A DNA stretch of 64,000 nucleotides from Buteo buteo (taxonomy: Eukaryota > Chordata > Aves > Accipitriformes > Accipitridae), in the NCBI RefSeq assembly GCF_964188355.1, contig NC_134184.1:30508874-30572873 (forward strand), in the 5' to 3' direction. The notes beneath the pieces were generated by a model. The model worked only from the letters and a program-made list of their open reading frames with translations, ran no database searches and was not told where the DNA came from. Positions 1 through 13,640 of the stretch are shown piece after piece (the stretch's first letter is position 1; every line of letters starts with the position of its first letter). Position numbers and translations under genes: made by a program.

Positions 1-1595
1 GTAGCACCATGTCTAAATATTTTAATGTAAATTAGGAATGGACAATTACTGGCCTCTGTTGTCTCTTAACTTTTTGCTGCTATCTTCATGTAAAACACGT
101 GAACTGACAAAATTTAGATGATCATTTCCAAGAGAATTTTGTATTTGTAGAGTTAGAAAAAAGACACTAGTTTGTACATCTATTGCTTTTGCTACTACAG
201 AAATACTTCAGTATCTGATGCTCAAGATATATATCACACCAAAGTCGAGGACTGAATAGGACAAGAAAGAATAGAAAGTTCTGGGTCGATTATAGAGAAT
301 GATTTTACTGCTGAATTTACTGGGTAATGTGTTTCTTGCTATGGGCTTTGCAGGCCATCAGACAAGGTAATGTTTCTGGTCTTAAAAATGGTGACTCTAC
401 TACTTCTACATTTTGGAAATGTCCTCAGAAATTTTTTGTGGCTCATCGTTTCATCTTCCAAAACGTAGGAGACATTTCCGAAGTTTAAGACAGTAGGAAT
501 TGCCTTGTCTAACAGAAACAAAAGCAGTGCTTACTTCACAAGTATTTTGAGACTTGCCCTTTAGAATCTGATTTATGTTTGTCACCTAATAGCATAAAAG
601 ACTAATAAGTTTCTAAGAAACATAATGCCAGTGTTTTTGCTTTTCTGTACGTGTTGTATCTTTATTAGATACATTTAATGCATTTCAAAATATCTTTGGT
701 AGGTGTTATGTGAAACTGCTACCAAGATGCTATTTGCTTAAAAAGAAAGCTGGAAATATTAATACTTTATTGCTTGATATATCAGTCTCATTAAAGATAA
801 ATGAGTATTTGCCCTTGTTTTCAGCCAGACCTTTGGAGATGAAGTCGTTTTTGCATTGTGTGCAAGGCTCATTTATAGTGTGTCTGCACAGTGATTTATT
901 TATTTTTTTCACTGAGAGATTCTAGCAGAACTGGTATGCCTTGCCTGCACCCTGTAGATAGGAGAAGACATGAATGAAGTGACACTGGCAAGTCTTGGAG
1001 CAGTCAGGGCTGTCGTGTACGACGTTGGAGTGCTGGTGGAGGCTGTTCCTACAGCTAGCTCAGCCTTACGATCTAGTTGCTGCAGCTTAATGAGTTACTC
1101 TTTGTCACCTGGGCCATGGCATCTGTCATGTTTGTTTACTAACCTGGCGCAAATATGAGGTAATTCGAGTTTGCTTGAGGTTAAGCTCCCCTGAACGATC
1201 TCATGCCTATTGCAAGTATAAATTGCGCACGCAGATAGTTACCCTGACACGTGAACTGTCTAGTCAGGTTACCCGGTAAGCATCGTTCATGCCATTAGCT
1301 GTGAATGCATTAGGTGTCACTGACCATGTCGCTACCCGGCTGCAAATTCAGAGCCGGAGGGTGGACGGGGCATGCGTGAGTGTGTACCTGTATCCACTCT
1401 GACTAAGTGCTGTAGCAGGCTTTTGTATACGAACGCTCCATCCTGTCTTAATGCATTTAGATGACATGTTTGTAGCTAACTACTGTGGAGTTTTATGTGC
1501 TGGTTAAGTACATCCTTCACAAGCTGCAACTCTTAAATTCTGCTTAAGCTTTGCTAACACCTGTGTTTTTTGGTCTGATTTCCTCTTCTCTGCAG
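1..1595 (+). other. COG3: COG3 intron (left window edge)
   Basis: Intronic DNA upstream of the first visible COG3 exon. The exon that should precede it in COG3 (the region of the TVRRTLVCLSKLY-type motif) was looked for and not seen, so it probably lies left of the window. I see no RNA gene or recognisable repeat here. Confidence 0.7.
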
Positions 1596-1685
1596 AGGGC
1601 AGTGTTTCAGGGATTATCGCAAGAGGCCTTATCTGCCTGTATCCACTCGCTGCTGGGAGCTGCTGATTCTATCAGCAAAAACAAG
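1596..1685 (+). CDS. COG3: COG3 exon a
   Basis: 90 bases, phase 0 at both ends, 30 codons from RAVFQGLSQEAL to SISKNK. It is preceded by a pyrimidine tract and CTGCAG and followed by the donor GTCAGA. Confidence 0.96.
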
Positions 1686-4600
1686 GTCAGAATCTGTACT
1701 TTGGGTATGATTTCTTTTTTTCCCCCCTCCCTGTTCATCTAAAGGCATGAAGCAGTTGTTCAGAATTCTATTGAAATCTCAGTGAAAGCATGTTGCTCTG
1801 CCCCGAGAGACCTGATGGATTTGCCAGCTTTTAGTTACGGTTAATGTATTGTAAAGCAAAGATAATGATTCACATGGTAGCCTATCTGAAAAGGTGGAAT
1901 ACAAATGGTAGTAATTGTGTTTACAGGCTGCTCTAACTCATGTGAATTCAATCAAGTGATACCTAAAGAAAAATTTCTGCTAGAAGTCTCTGCTCCCTGT
2001 ATTTGTTTTCACTGCCTGTTACTCTGTTCTCTTTTTCTCTGCCTCCATTGTTTGAATTTTCAAAAATCTTTCCAAGTATTAAATTCACTGGGAAGATTTG
2101 TTAAGTATTCTCTGCTCAGAACTGTCTATTATCAAAAGGTTTGATCTGATGTGTTGCTCAGAATTCAATGCCATTTCATCAAGTCATTTTAATTTTAAGT
2201 GTTACTTTAAGTAGTTGGAGTAAGCCTTCGAAGTATTTCTTTCGAGTGTCCTTTGAAAAATATCCGCTAAATGTAGTATCTTTAAAAAGAAATTCAAACC
2301 ACGTTTCCTTCTAGCTTGAGCAGAAACTATTTCATATGTAATTGATTCAGAGTTCTACAGTTAATTATCCATTCCAGCACTGTATATCGGGTCAGCATTG
2401 ACTTAAAAGTATTGCAGAGAATGAAACTCATCCTGCAGCAAACCCTAGATAGGTTGGCCCAGGACTAGGATCTGTACCACTTTGTTCTTGATGCATGTTA
2501 GTTTAACATTATCTGGTGAAATCATGCATGTAAAAATAAAAAAAAACAAACCTCAATAAACCCTTCCACCACTTATTTTTAGTAAACATTTCTATTTGTT
2601 AAAACTGCAGATTTAAATCTGATTTCTTCTTTACGGTTTTATTTAACATTATATCAAGGAGAGTTCTCTTCCAGCTTGCAAAAGCAAATTTGAATTCTTG
2701 AGTCCTCCTCCATTTACCTCAATGAGCCATGAATTTCAAAGATTAAAAGCAGCACGCAGTATAAAGCACATAGGTAAAATAACAAGCAGTGCAAAACTGA
2801 TCGTCTCAGTGGTGTGAACTAGGCCTTGTTTTATTCTTTGTATCTTTGCTGTACTGTTTAGAAATTAACTAAGCTTTGCATTTAATGACATGAGAAAAAT
2901 GCCTTGTAAGACCTTTGCACAATAGCACAGTTAATCAAGGTCATTACAGAAACATTAACTGTTTGGCTTTTTCTTAATCATTGTAATGATTAAAAAAATT
3001 CTGGAACCTCATGTTTTTCAACTATAAATGAGATTAATTACAGGAAATAATTCCTGGCTCTTATGAAGAATAAGTTTGTATCTTTCAAATAATGGATACC
3101 TGTACTCCGTGTGGACATTTAGTAATATGGCTGTGTAATCTAATTCTTCTAAGAAATGTGAATAAAGTCTGCTGCTGTAGAGCAATGTGTTAGGAACAGT
3201 ACAGAAGCGGGATTTGGTGGTCCCAGAGTGTAGTTAGTGGCACTACAGACTAACGGAAAAAGCTTGTTAGTAAGGTTATTAGTGTTAATTTTGTTATAGG
3301 AAGTAACTAATAAAAGTGGAGGTGTTGAAACTTTGCTCTTCGTTTAATTGTTTTGGGTTTTTTTACATGTAATGCATGTTCTTTCTCTTGTTCTGCTGTA
3401 GACCCAGGTTGATGGACAGCTTTTCTTAATAAAACACCTTTTGATTCTTCGTGAACAAATTGCTCCTTTCCACACTGATTTCACCATTAAGGAAATTTCC
3501 CTGGACCTTAAGAAAACTAGAGGTACTGAACAGTTGCTGGCTACAGAATGGGATGGGATTGTCCTCCCTTAATGTGCCAGCAAAAGTTCTGGGTTTATTT
3601 TATGTTCACTTGCAATGACCTGTATGCTTGTTCTAATCTCTTGCTTTGTTCTTATCTTCTCTGCAAAAAACAAACCATTCTCTTATTCAGGGTGATTCAA
3701 GGTGAATCTAACAGATTCTTTATTTTTGTATGAAATGCGTTTGACTGCTTTTTGCTGCTGACATAACTTATTTATCCAGTCCCTTTTAAGGACAGCTAAG
3801 TAATGTACATTTCTTTTGCACAGAGATGTCTTTCCCCTTTTCTGACCCTTTAAAGGAATATCTTTTGTTACCACTGTTTAGCAGGTGAATTTAACAATAC
3901 ATAGTTGACTTGCCTAGAACAAATTAAGATTTCCTAGACCTTTCTGTGAGGTTTTGTTTTGGAAAGGATTTCTTATGTTGCAAGTTCAATAAACAGTATT
4001 GTTGAATAGTTTTATGTAGCAGCCATGTCTGTTGTAGGAAGGGAAAATAGAGAGTAGTGGCCCTGGTCATGATTTTTAAGATTGTACTATGGTTCCTTCG
4101 TAAAATGCAGAAAAACCCCTCTCAATACATAAGTGAACTGTCACGCACTTGTCAAGTTTATAAAGATAATCGGAAAAATAATTGGAAGCATGTCAAGTTT
4201 CTCTCCCATTCCAGAAGAGAAAGCTGAAGAAATAACTTTTCTTTCCTGCCACCTAATGTGCTGCTGTTTTAACTCTGAAGCAAGCAATTCTTACACTAAC
4301 CATTTCACCTGTTGCATTTGAACATCAATGAAACCTCCTACCTGTTGAGTAGTTTCTAGTTGACTGGAGGTTAAAGGGCAAATACATCCTTTTGGTGTCT
4401 TGTCCTGGCTGACACACAAGTTTTTTCTCCATCTTCATTTAATTGAATAAACTTCTGTGCCAGCCAGTGCTTTGCAGATGGTGGTGGTAAGTAATGGAAA
4501 ACGCTTTCTTTATATTGGATGGTGATGGTGGTGTTGAAAAGATGTACATTGCACTTAATTCTTAACGTAGTTTAGCATAGGCCAGTAGGGCTTTTGTATT

Positions 4601-7600
4601 GGGATGGGTTGTAGAAGAAAAATAACATGGCTAATAGGAGTTTTACTGTGTTCTAGCCAAGCTTTCTGCACATTGATTTAAGATTTAATTTGGGATTTAT
4701 AGATAAAGGGACACTGCTTAATGTAAAAGTCATGCTTCCGCCCAATTTTTTTTTAAAGTAGTATAAGGCTAAGGTTCGTGCAACTGAAGTATACAGTGGG
4801 GAGAAGTGACTTTCACACTGACTAGCCCGTAGGCTTCTGATCGAGAACACAGGCTCTTTTTGGAATTGGTGAAGTTTCTGGGAAATAATTAGGAGAACAA
4901 ACTGAATCTTTCTCTGTGGTCTCCTTTAACTGCATAGGAGTGCAGATTCTTAGTTCAGTGCAAAACGTACACATCTACATATCTGGTGTTCCCTCTTTGT
5001 TTAAAGCTTTTACAGCACTTCTTTAACTCTTATGTCTTGTTTCCCTCCCATTGTTTTATACAGCAAGAGGGGTGCAGAATTGCTTCTGAAATGAAAAAAA
5101 AAAAAAAAAAAGGCAGATGGATGTGTAGGATGGTAAATAAATGACATTAGGGCAATAAGCCATTCTGAAGCTGTATTGATAATTTTCCTTTTCCCCAATT
5201 TGACTAGATCTCAGGTTGTCAACATCCTGTTAACATTATAGGAATAATTTTAATATCTTGTGTTAATTACCGACATTGTTGCTTTTCCTTCTTGGGACTT
5301 CTGTAGAGACCATAAGCATGAGTGTATATCAAACTTGATGTTTTGTTCTTCAGTCCTAACTAAAATAATTAAGCCCAGAGGAAAGAGTGCCACTTCTAAG
5401 TTATTTCATGCAACTGTACTTGGTTTTCCCAGGCAACATGGGTCAAATTCTGCATATTGTTTGTAAATGCTTAACTACATAGCTTATGTAAAAGTCTTTC
5501 ACTTGTAGATAGAGTTACAAAAGGAAAAGAGCTCAGACAGTTTGCATGCTATCAGCACTACAGCTAATATCAGCCATTTGTTAGGTTCATATAATGTATT
5601 TATTTGTTTAGACTGTGCAACTGTTAATTCAGGTTTACTGTAAGTGCAATTAAAAAATAGTGGGTCACGCTTTGTGTGCTTCTGTGCATGTGCACTTGTG
5701 CATCCACACCTAGTGGTAGTGGAATCATTAACGTTATAGTCCTAATCAGCTAGGCTATTTTTTGTGTGTAAATGAGTGATTAAAGTTTTTAATTTCTGGA
5801 GCTGAATCCCATTGACTTAAAGCATGAGTAACTTTCTGATTCACAGATGCAGCATTTAAAATCCTGAACCCTAAGACAGTTTCAAGATTTTTTAGACTAA
5901 ACAGCAACAACGCCTTGATACAGTTCTTACTGGAGGTAATACGGAGTCTTACTGCATTAAGAAAAATTGGGTCATTTAAGCGGGTGGTGATCTCTGGCAA
6001 ATAAAAAGGAGAGAATTGTTGTCTTCTGTTCAAGGGTACTCCAGAAATCAGAGAACATTACATCGACTCTAAGAAAGATGTAGATCGTCATCTGAAATCA
6101 GCTTGTGAGCAGTTTATTCAGCAGCAAACCAAACAGTTCATAGAGCAGCTGGAGGAGTTCATGACAAAGGTACAGACATGTTGTATGTTCGTTAACTTTA
6201 CTGAAATACTGGTAGGACAAGGGAATTAGTATTTAAATTGGATATAGGAGAAGCTGCTAGTTTTGTCTGATTAGCTGATGGCATTTCCCATTAGAAGGTC
6301 GTGCTTCCCTTTAAGTTCCAACAACAATTTTCCAGGCATTTTTGAGATTAATAGGTTAAAGGAACATGACATAGTTTGGTTTTAAAAGCACCCCTTATGC
6401 TCTTCGATCAAGAAGCTCTAATGTTTCACTGAGTTGAAACAGGTCTGTGAAAGTTGGCAGGAGCTTTTCTGTTTGCAGGAAAACTACCTTAACTGAATTT
6501 GTAAGCCTTCAAAAACAATCTTGGGTCGTGCGTGTTCTTGAGGCAGGTCTTAAAGCATGGCTGTGAAGCGTGTTAAAATTTTATTTTCAGCATATTTTAC
6601 ACCAGTGAGGTGCTTGCTAAGCAGGACTTTCCTCCCAAGTCCTGTTTGTGACAGAAATTCCGGACAGAAGTTGGTCAGAAAGATTAGGCATCCTAGGGGA
6701 TAGGAACAAAAAAGATGTCTTGTTACAGTACACTTCTTGCTCAAACGTGCTGTAGAGCTCAGGATTTCTGGGCATCTTGAGAAAACCACACAGCAGGATC
6801 TATTACGTCTGGAAAATGAAAAGTGTGATGTGGATCTTCATGTACTGAGAAGAAGTGGCATGGCCTCTCAGAAACTGGGGCTACAGCATCGCGTGGACAT
6901 CACAAATATCCCAGCTGCTGTTTTTTGAGAATTTAGAAGATTACAGTATTAAATTTACTGATGCCTGTCATGTTGGGGTGAGCCTAAAATATAAAGGGGT
7001 AACCAGTGAGATTGATAGATTGTGCAAGTGATCCCAATGATTCGTTGGGAATCTGGGGAGTTTGACTAACCTCCTTAAGTATAAATCTCTTTTGAGGTTT
7101 TGTATCCTTAGGTGCCTAAGCGTCTTTGTAAATGTAATCCCATTTTGAATTTTACTTTCAAGAAGTGATCATGGTTGTAATTTTCATTTGCATTTCTGTC
7201 AAGCTGCTTCCCCTGTGTGTTTTTAAATCAGGGCATAGAAGGGAGAGAGCAAGGGAGATTATGTACACTGCAGCATCTGAGAGACTTGTGCAATTGTTAT
7301 TTGGTCCCTTTGTTGTGAATTCAGCTGAAAGAAACATCATTATGTTGGTTGTCCTTGTTTTAGGTAGCTGCTTTAAAAACAATGGCCACTCAAGGAGGTC
7401 CCAAGTACAGCCTTTCGCAGCAACCTTGGGCGCAACCAGGTATTTGCTTTGGTTTATATTCATGTTGTCTCTGAAGTGCTTGTAGGCTAATAAAGCCATG
7501 ATTGTTTGCTACTTTGAGATGACTTCTAAAAACTTCTCATCAAATGGAGAAAAAGACCCTTTCCATTCACCATTTTTGGTAGAAATATATAAGCTGCATT

Positions 7601-10600
7601 ATATGGGGCTCGAGTATTTCAGAATGTCATTTGTCTCTGTGCCTGACTTCTAAAACACAGGAATCTGAAAAGCAGGCCAGATTAATTTGGACTGTAAGAC
7701 TGTGATTGATTTGGAAGAATTCTAAGTACTTAAGAACTGTCTACCTTTTTCTTGAAAATCCTGGCTTCTATTTTTACCTGTGTGCTAGTTTAAATGTCTT
7801 AAGATACCTCTAGATCAAAACCTGATAAACTTCAGAGTATGCATTTAACTGGTGCAGTAGATGAATGACTCAAGTATTTCTCAAGCTGTGACTGTTCTTG
7901 CATGAAAACAGCATTTCCGCAACTGCATACAGAATGTGTTTAAGGAATTATTTGATTACATTAAGATAAAGCTTTTGCTTTTGTAGGAAAAAATGAATCT
8001 GCATTGAAGCTTTTATTGTCTGTACATTTGGTACCTGCTTCCTTTTCAGTTTTCCTGTTGCTATGCAAAATGGAATCCAGCTTTGTTTCCCTTTTCTTAA
8101 GAATTCAAATGTGAACGCTTCATACAAACATTTGGTTCCTGGGTTGTTTTGCTCTTCACATCACAAAGTTGTGCTTCTGGGTGACACTGAAAAATCTGAT
8201 TATTCCAATTCATACATTGGAACCTTCTGTTGCGTCATGTTCTTAAAATGCAAAGCTGGCCACATTCATTCATAATTCACTGCTGCTCCATGGGTCAGAC
8301 ACTCTCTCAAGGGCTAACTTGAGCTTCTACTTAACATCTCCTGCTTCTTCAGGAGTATTTTTAATGTTTGTTTGGAGATAATTATATGTGTAGAGGCAGA
8401 TCTAAGCAGAGCTTCTGCTGTTTCTTGGAGTCATTTGTCTGGGAAGCAGGAGTAGGCAGAAAATTTAGATACAGCAGAAATTGGGGGAAAAAAATAAACA
8501 TAGTATATTAACTTTGGTACTTACATGAAATGTACTTTTCCCCTGCCCTGTAAGCAAAGATCTTGTAAAATCATTAAAATACCTAGCAATAAAGAAAGAA
8601 GGTCTTGTCTGAAAGAGGATTCCTGCCTGGTTGATTCAAAATCCAGATGGCTGTGCATCCTTTCTTCTTACAGACGTGGTCTGTGGTCAGTAAGGAGAAT
8701 TTATGATATGTAGTTCTCTTTACTTGCACTGTTTATTTCCCAGCAGTTGCTTTTCCAGGCAAGTTTTCTAGGGGGGAGCCTGTGGAGGACTTGTTGCTGC
8801 TGGAAGGCTGTGACTTCAGGAACCTCAGGAAGATGTGGCAGCTTGCAGAAATGGGTTAGATGCATTTTCTGCAGGGAGAGAGAGGCTGATGTCTTGAGTA
8901 GGTCCCAATAGAAAAGTCTTGTCTGGCATGTTGTCATCGTATGATGGGTTGATGCTGCACAGCCCAGTCACCCCCTCTTTCCCTTTCACACAAACCTGTG
9001 GTTATGATCAGCCCCAGTAAAGTGGAGGTGATATTCTGGAGTGTAGATTTCAACTAGCAGAATGCCATTTTAGCCTATTAAGCATATTTTCTTTTACTTT
9101 CAGCAAAGATCAACGATCTGGTCTCTTCCACTTATAAGACAATAAAAACAAAGCTGCCATCAACGTTACGAAGCATGTCGTTATACTTGTCCAATAAAGA
9201 TACAGAATTAATTTTGTTTAAGCCAGTTAGGGTGAGTATTGTTAGATGTACTTCAGCATGCTTTCCTGTAGGTGTTGGGCCTTCATTTAGTTAGACTTTA
9301 AACACATTTTGTGGGATCGTTCACCTTGTATTTCTGTGTGTGTGTCGTTATGTGAATAATACATCTATATAAATATACGTATGCATGCATATATTTGTAA
9401 GTGTATATATACAGACACACGTACATACATATATCTGTATATCTGTAGAGTTATTCTAGGCTACCAGTCCAGCCAGTAAACGTGACAAATGCCATGCACC
9501 AAATAACAAACAGACTATTACAGTTGCTGTGGTGTCCCTGATCTGAGAAGCTTGTTAAAAAGACATATGAAATACAAATAAATAAATGTAATAATATGTT
9601 TTATAATGATATGTTTAGCATAAAAAACCCAAACAAACAAACCTAGCTGTCCTGCTCTCCATTGTACTCGGCCTACATAACATACACATGTTACAGGGAA
9701 GTAACCAGTTCTGTTCATTCTGCACATCTTCTGCTTGGCGCCACATGAGCTGCTATACAGAATATTAACTCTGTCCCAGGCAAAACCAGTACAGCTTGGT
9801 CAGTTATGCATGGGCAGAAGCACTGGAGGCAGAGAGGATGGTACAGATTCAATGGGAGACACACTGTAAACCCCCCAGAAAGAACCAAGCTTGAGTTTTA
9901 AGCTTGCAGATTAAGTCTGTAGGACTCAGTGTTTCGGCTTAGCACATCTTAGCTGAAGTTTTTATCTCACAGTCAGCGTGGATTCCTAGTGGTTGTTTTG
10001 GGGCTTGTTTTAGAAGGAAAGCTCTTAAAGCTCAACCGCTTCTCCCTACCTGGTCACTTCAGTAGCTATTCCATGTACATTGTGCTTTTTCTGGTTCATG
10101 TTTGAGATGCGTTTTGTGTTTTTTAATATTGAGGTTTTTCTTCTTTCCTTTAAAAGAATAACATTCAGCAAATGTTCCAGAAACTCCACGCTTTGTTGAA
10201 AGAAGAATTCAGTAATGAAGATCTCCAGATCATAGCTTGTCCTTCAATGGAACAGGTATATATTGAAGCTCCCTGTTTTATCAGTTGCTCTTTCACATGA
10301 TTGGCTTTTTTAAACATTATTTTTTTCATTTTTAGTATTTTCAGTGTTCAGAATCTTTATTTATTTATTATCACCCTTAATCCTGGATGATTAAACTCAG
10401 GGCTTTATCTGAACTCTAGGCTTTCAGCTAAAAGGGGCTTTTGTTTGTTTTTTTTATGAATATCTAATAGAGTTTTTAAACTGAAGGTGGTGATTGATGT
10501 TGCTGGGGATTGAGTTGTACAACATTGCGGCAGAGTCTTGCTGTTTCTGGGCTTGTCTTTTTGGAGAGATATCAAAGCTAGTGAATACGCTTTAAAAAAG

Positions 10601-11510
10601 CCCATGTGTGTGGAGGCAGTCTTGCTTTTGACAGATACAAAAAGCAGCAACTTTTACATTTAGGAAGCATGTGAAAGAATTACAAGGGTTCATTTGAAGT
10701 AAATTGCATTGGGAAAATGTGCAGATGTTTATGAAAATGTAACCCTACATGATAAGGTCTTTAGTCTCACAGATGACTGGGGTTAAGAATTCTTTGTATT
10801 AGGTTGCTCTGACAGAAACCAAGTAGGTTTTTAAAAATCTCACTTTGACCTTAATGGTCCATGGAATGTGGATAGAATCATGATTATCCCAGAATGCCAA
10901 TATTTAAACAGACACTCGGATTAGAGGACGTTGCCTGCGGTGAATGTGGCTACAGGGATGCAAGATAACTATCCTGGAGCACAGAGTGGGAGCGATGCAC
11001 TGGAAGGAGGTGGGGTTATCCTAGAGGAGATGGCTTCCTCTAATTGTTTATCTGTTAATCCTTAGGATCGCTTCTTCTACAAACTGAAGCGTATGGGAAA
11101 CTGTATTGTAATCTGTGGGAAACAAGTATTGCAAAGGATCCCAAATGTGTTTCAGATCTCTAAGATGAATGTTAACATTTTTTGCCAGTGCGCTTATTTC
11201 TTGGAATTCCTTGACAACGCTGAAGTCATCCTAGAAACTTTGATATAGTAGGTTGTGACTGCTGAAATGACTAGTCAACATGGTCAGCAATTGCATTTTA
11301 AAAAGCCTGTGAGTAGGCATTTGACTGGAAATTTTGCCCAGTTGTTTTGTACCTGTCTTCTCCGGGTTCATATAAGACTCCATGTGCTTCCTGGGAATCC
11401 TGTTTGAAGGTTAAAATACAGGACATCAGTTCCGAAACTTAGCTGCTCTGTCTAATGTAGGCTTTGCTTTTGTCTTTCAGGTGAACTTACTTTTATCAAT
11501 GTCCAAGTAG
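1596..11510 (+). CDS. COG3: COG3, conserved oligomeric Golgi complex subunit 3 (3' part, eight exons)
   Basis: The protein is a subunit of lobe A of the COG complex (COG1-4), a peripheral Golgi tether needed for retrograde intra-Golgi vesicle traffic and for correct glycosylation. Eight exons on the plus strand (1596-1685, 3402-3522, 5847-5935, 6035-6169, 7364-7439, 9104-9231, 10157-10255, 11481-11510) splice in phase into the last 255 residues of a protein usually about 830 residues long. The order and content match vertebrate COG3: a segment beginning RAVFQGLSQEALSACI, then QLFLIKHLLILREQIAPFHT, DAAFKILNP, EHYIDSKKDVDRHLKSACEQ, GGPKYSLSQQPWAQP, TLRSMSLYLSNKDTE, IIACPSMEQ, and a last residue string ending LLLSMSK. 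This part is the C-terminal alpha-helical solenoid; the Sec34-like N-terminus is encoded left of the window. All introns are GT-AG. Identification is near certain. Confidence 0.97.
3402..3522 (+). CDS. COG3: COG3 exon b
   Basis: 121 bases from TQVDGQLFLIKH to LDLKKTR plus one base. The acceptor is CTGTAG and the donor GTACTG. The single leftover G joins AT of the next exon to make Asp. Confidence 0.96.
5847..5935 (+). CDS. COG3: COG3 exon c
   Basis: 89 bases reading (D)AAFKILNPKTVSRFF ... ALIQFLLE, the family's DAAFKILNP block. The acceptor is TTCACAG and the donor GTAATA. The minus strand here is also open for about 90 codons, which is a shadow of this exon. Confidence 0.95.
6035..6169 (+). 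CDS. COG3: COG3 exon d
   Basis: 135 bases, 45 codons, from GTPEIREHYIDSKKD to EQLEEFMTK. It lies only 99 bases after exon c, an unusually short intron. The acceptor is TTCAAG and the donor GTACAG. Confidence 0.96.
7364..7439 (+). CDS. COG3: COG3 exon e
   Basis: 76 bases, VAALKTMATQGGPKY ... QQPWAQP plus one base. The acceptor TTTTAG follows a T-rich tract; the donor is GTATTT. Open frames on both strands around it are accidental. Confidence 0.96.
9104..9231 (+). CDS. COG3: COG3 exon f
   Basis: 128 bases, (A)KINDLVSSTYKTIKTK ... LILFKPVR. The acceptor is CTTTCAG and the donor GTGAGT. Phase agrees with exon e. Confidence 0.96.
9345..9460. repeat. AT/TG/CA-rich alternating simple sequence
   Basis: Alternating purine-pyrimidine DNA (TGTGTG, TATATA, TACGTATGCATGCATA and CACACGTACATA segments) in a COG3 intron. 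It is a degenerate dinucleotide microsatellite with no coding content. Confidence 0.7.
10157..10255 (+). CDS. COG3: COG3 exon g
   Basis: 99 bases, 33 codons, NNIQQMFQKLHALLKE ... IIACPSMEQ. The acceptor is AAAAG after a T-rich tract; the donor is GTATAT. Confidence 0.96.
11481..11510 (+). CDS. COG3: COG3 terminal coding exon
   Basis: Ten codons, VNLLLSMSK and a TAG stop, following the strong acceptor TGTCTTTCAG. The family normally ends in a similar Leu-rich string with SK. Confidence 0.95.
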   Translation: MNLLLSMSK

Positions 11511-11910
11511 CCCAACAGTGGGGCTGTTTGAAGTAAACTTCAGCTGAATGCCAGGCAGTGAAGGCAATGCAAAGACATTCGCTTGAAGTAAACGGAGGAT
11601 CCCACTGTGCAGTCCAGTCTGCATCAAAACTATCCAGGCTGCTTAACTCTGTTTTAGGAAAAAAAAAGAAAAAAACAGTTTTATTGATATGTTAAAGGTC
11701 TTCCTGGTCATTGGCTTGAGAAGTGGGGGGAGGAAGAAAACAAAACAAAAACCCCTTTGCCGATCACTTCTATGGAAGCTCAGTTACTGCCTTATCCAGA
11801 TGTTTTCAAAGTTGAAATCCTGTTTTTTTAAATGTAAAAACCTTTCTTGCTTTCCTTTAATAAGCTGATGTATGCAGTGAAAAGCCGTACTTTTCAAAGA
11901 CGTGCTGGAA

Positions 11911-11916
11911 ATAAAG
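11911..11916 (+). terminator. COG3: COG3 proximal poly(A) signal candidate
   Basis: AATAAA about 400 bases after the stop codon, within GCTGGAAATAAAGCGC. It could end a short mRNA form. Confidence 0.5.
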
Positions 11917-13608
11917 CGCAGGGAATCAAATGGGAGCGGTAATAGATATTTGCAAGGCTTGGAGATAAGCCCATTAGTATGACAATTTGACTTGAGCAGG
12001 CATGCTCTGATTTTTCTTTAACTCTCCCCAAAATCCTGGTAATTCATCACGTGCTTGAACATAATTCACAGGTTTTTAGTTGGGAAGACTTTATTTCCCG
12101 CATGTGAAGCGTTTCTTGAAACACTGGATATGCTGTTTTTCTTACACTGTTGTGATTGGGAGCTGTGAGGTCAGACCTGAAGTTTCATGCTCTAACCTTC
12201 CTCCATGTAAAGAATCTCAGTTCCTTTGGATTTGCAATGGAAAGCTGTGCAATGTAATTTCTGGTGTTTCTGAGGGAACTGCATGTTTTCAGATGCTTTA
12301 CAGCAAAGCTTAGCATTGAGATTCTCAGGTCCTTTGGTTTAGGTTAGAGTTGTTTTTTTGGCCTTGCCCAAGATCAGATGGTGGTGTGCATTGTTTAAAA
12401 TGGGAACTGGGACTGGAACTTGTACAGCCTTTGTGCGCTGGAGTAAGCACTAATAAGGGGGTGTGGGGATGCCAGAAATTGAATGTGCAAGCCTGTCAAA
12501 TCAGCATTGTCAAGAGAGGATAAGTACTTGGTAACTGGTAACTAATGCACGCCGTTCAGTATGCATTAATTGGTCATCGTTGCAGAAAGCTGAATGCTAA
12601 ACACTTGGCCATTAATGGAATGAGACACTGCTAGGAGCTTTAGGGTGTCTGAGTGTGTAAGTCTTTATTGTGCAGCACTGTGAAAGAAAAATGTGGTGAC
12701 TTATATGGCAGATTTTAACTTATTTATAAAACCTGCTCTTTAGTTTTAGAGATGTAGAAATTTCCATGCACATCGGTGGTGTTTTGATTTAATAATTTTC
12801 CTGTTATAAACCATATAGCTGGAGACTAAGATGGTGGGTATTAAAGCTACCACGAGAAGTGTTGCAGCAGTGGTGCTGAGGTACATAAATGGTACTCGTA
12901 GGACCTTACATGACTCCTTAAAAATTAACTAAAGGAACTAACAAGGAAGAAAACTTGCCCTTTCTTTTTACTTATGTAGAAATACAGGCTGTAAAATAAT
13001 GTCCAATGCATTGTAATATATGTATATTTGGTTTTTATAAAGTTTTACAGGAGGACTGCATGGTCGCTGTATAGAGTTATGACTGACTTCATACGGACAT
13101 TGTACAGAAAAGACATGAAGGGTAAACCATTGCAGTAGTCACTCTTGTGCTTGGGATCTTTTTCTCTCTTAGAGTACTCAGCTCTAGGACAGCTGGTTGA
13201 AAGATTAGAAGAGCAATCAGTTTATACAGCCTGTTTGCTAAATGAACATTTGTTTAAACATGTACAGTTTCAGATATTTACGTTTACAAATAGTGTAAAT
13301 ACTTTCAAAAGATTAATTTAAGATGCTTTGTATTATCTGACTAGAAACTTGCCGTTTTTAATTTTTTTAAATGAAAATGTTGCCTCCTATTTTGGTCCAA
13401 GAGTAAAGCTTTATTCTGTATCCTGAGGCTTGTCTGTCAAGATAACTGTAATACGGAGATAATAAACATCCTTGTAAGCACAAGCAGTGCATCGCTGAGA
13501 AGAAGTGTTCTTTTTTAGCAGTAAGAGAATTGACTTTATTTGGCAGAGATGTATACCTGAGTGCTGAATGTACAGCTAATTGTTGAAGTAATGCCTCTTT
13601 ATGGTTAT

Positions 13609-13614
13609 AATAAA
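13609..13614 (+). terminator. COG3: COG3 distal poly(A) signal candidate
   Basis: AATAAA in a T/A-rich context about 2.1 kb after the stop. Another AATAAA lies at 13461-13466. No further coding exon follows before the convergent ERICH6B gene. Confidence 0.5.
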
Positions 13615-13640
13615 AGTAAATTTGTATTTTCTTTACTGAC

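Larger units (their letters stand above)
11511..13640 (+). other. COG3: COG3 3' untranslated region (probable extent)
   Basis: About 2.1 kb of AT-rich sequence after the stop, without splice-linked coding content. It contains a proximal AATAAA at 11911 and distal AATAAA hexamers at 13461 and 13609. The distal pair is the likely main end because vertebrate COG3 transcripts have long 3' UTRs. The extent is inferred; only the hexamers are seen directly. Confidence 0.6.
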
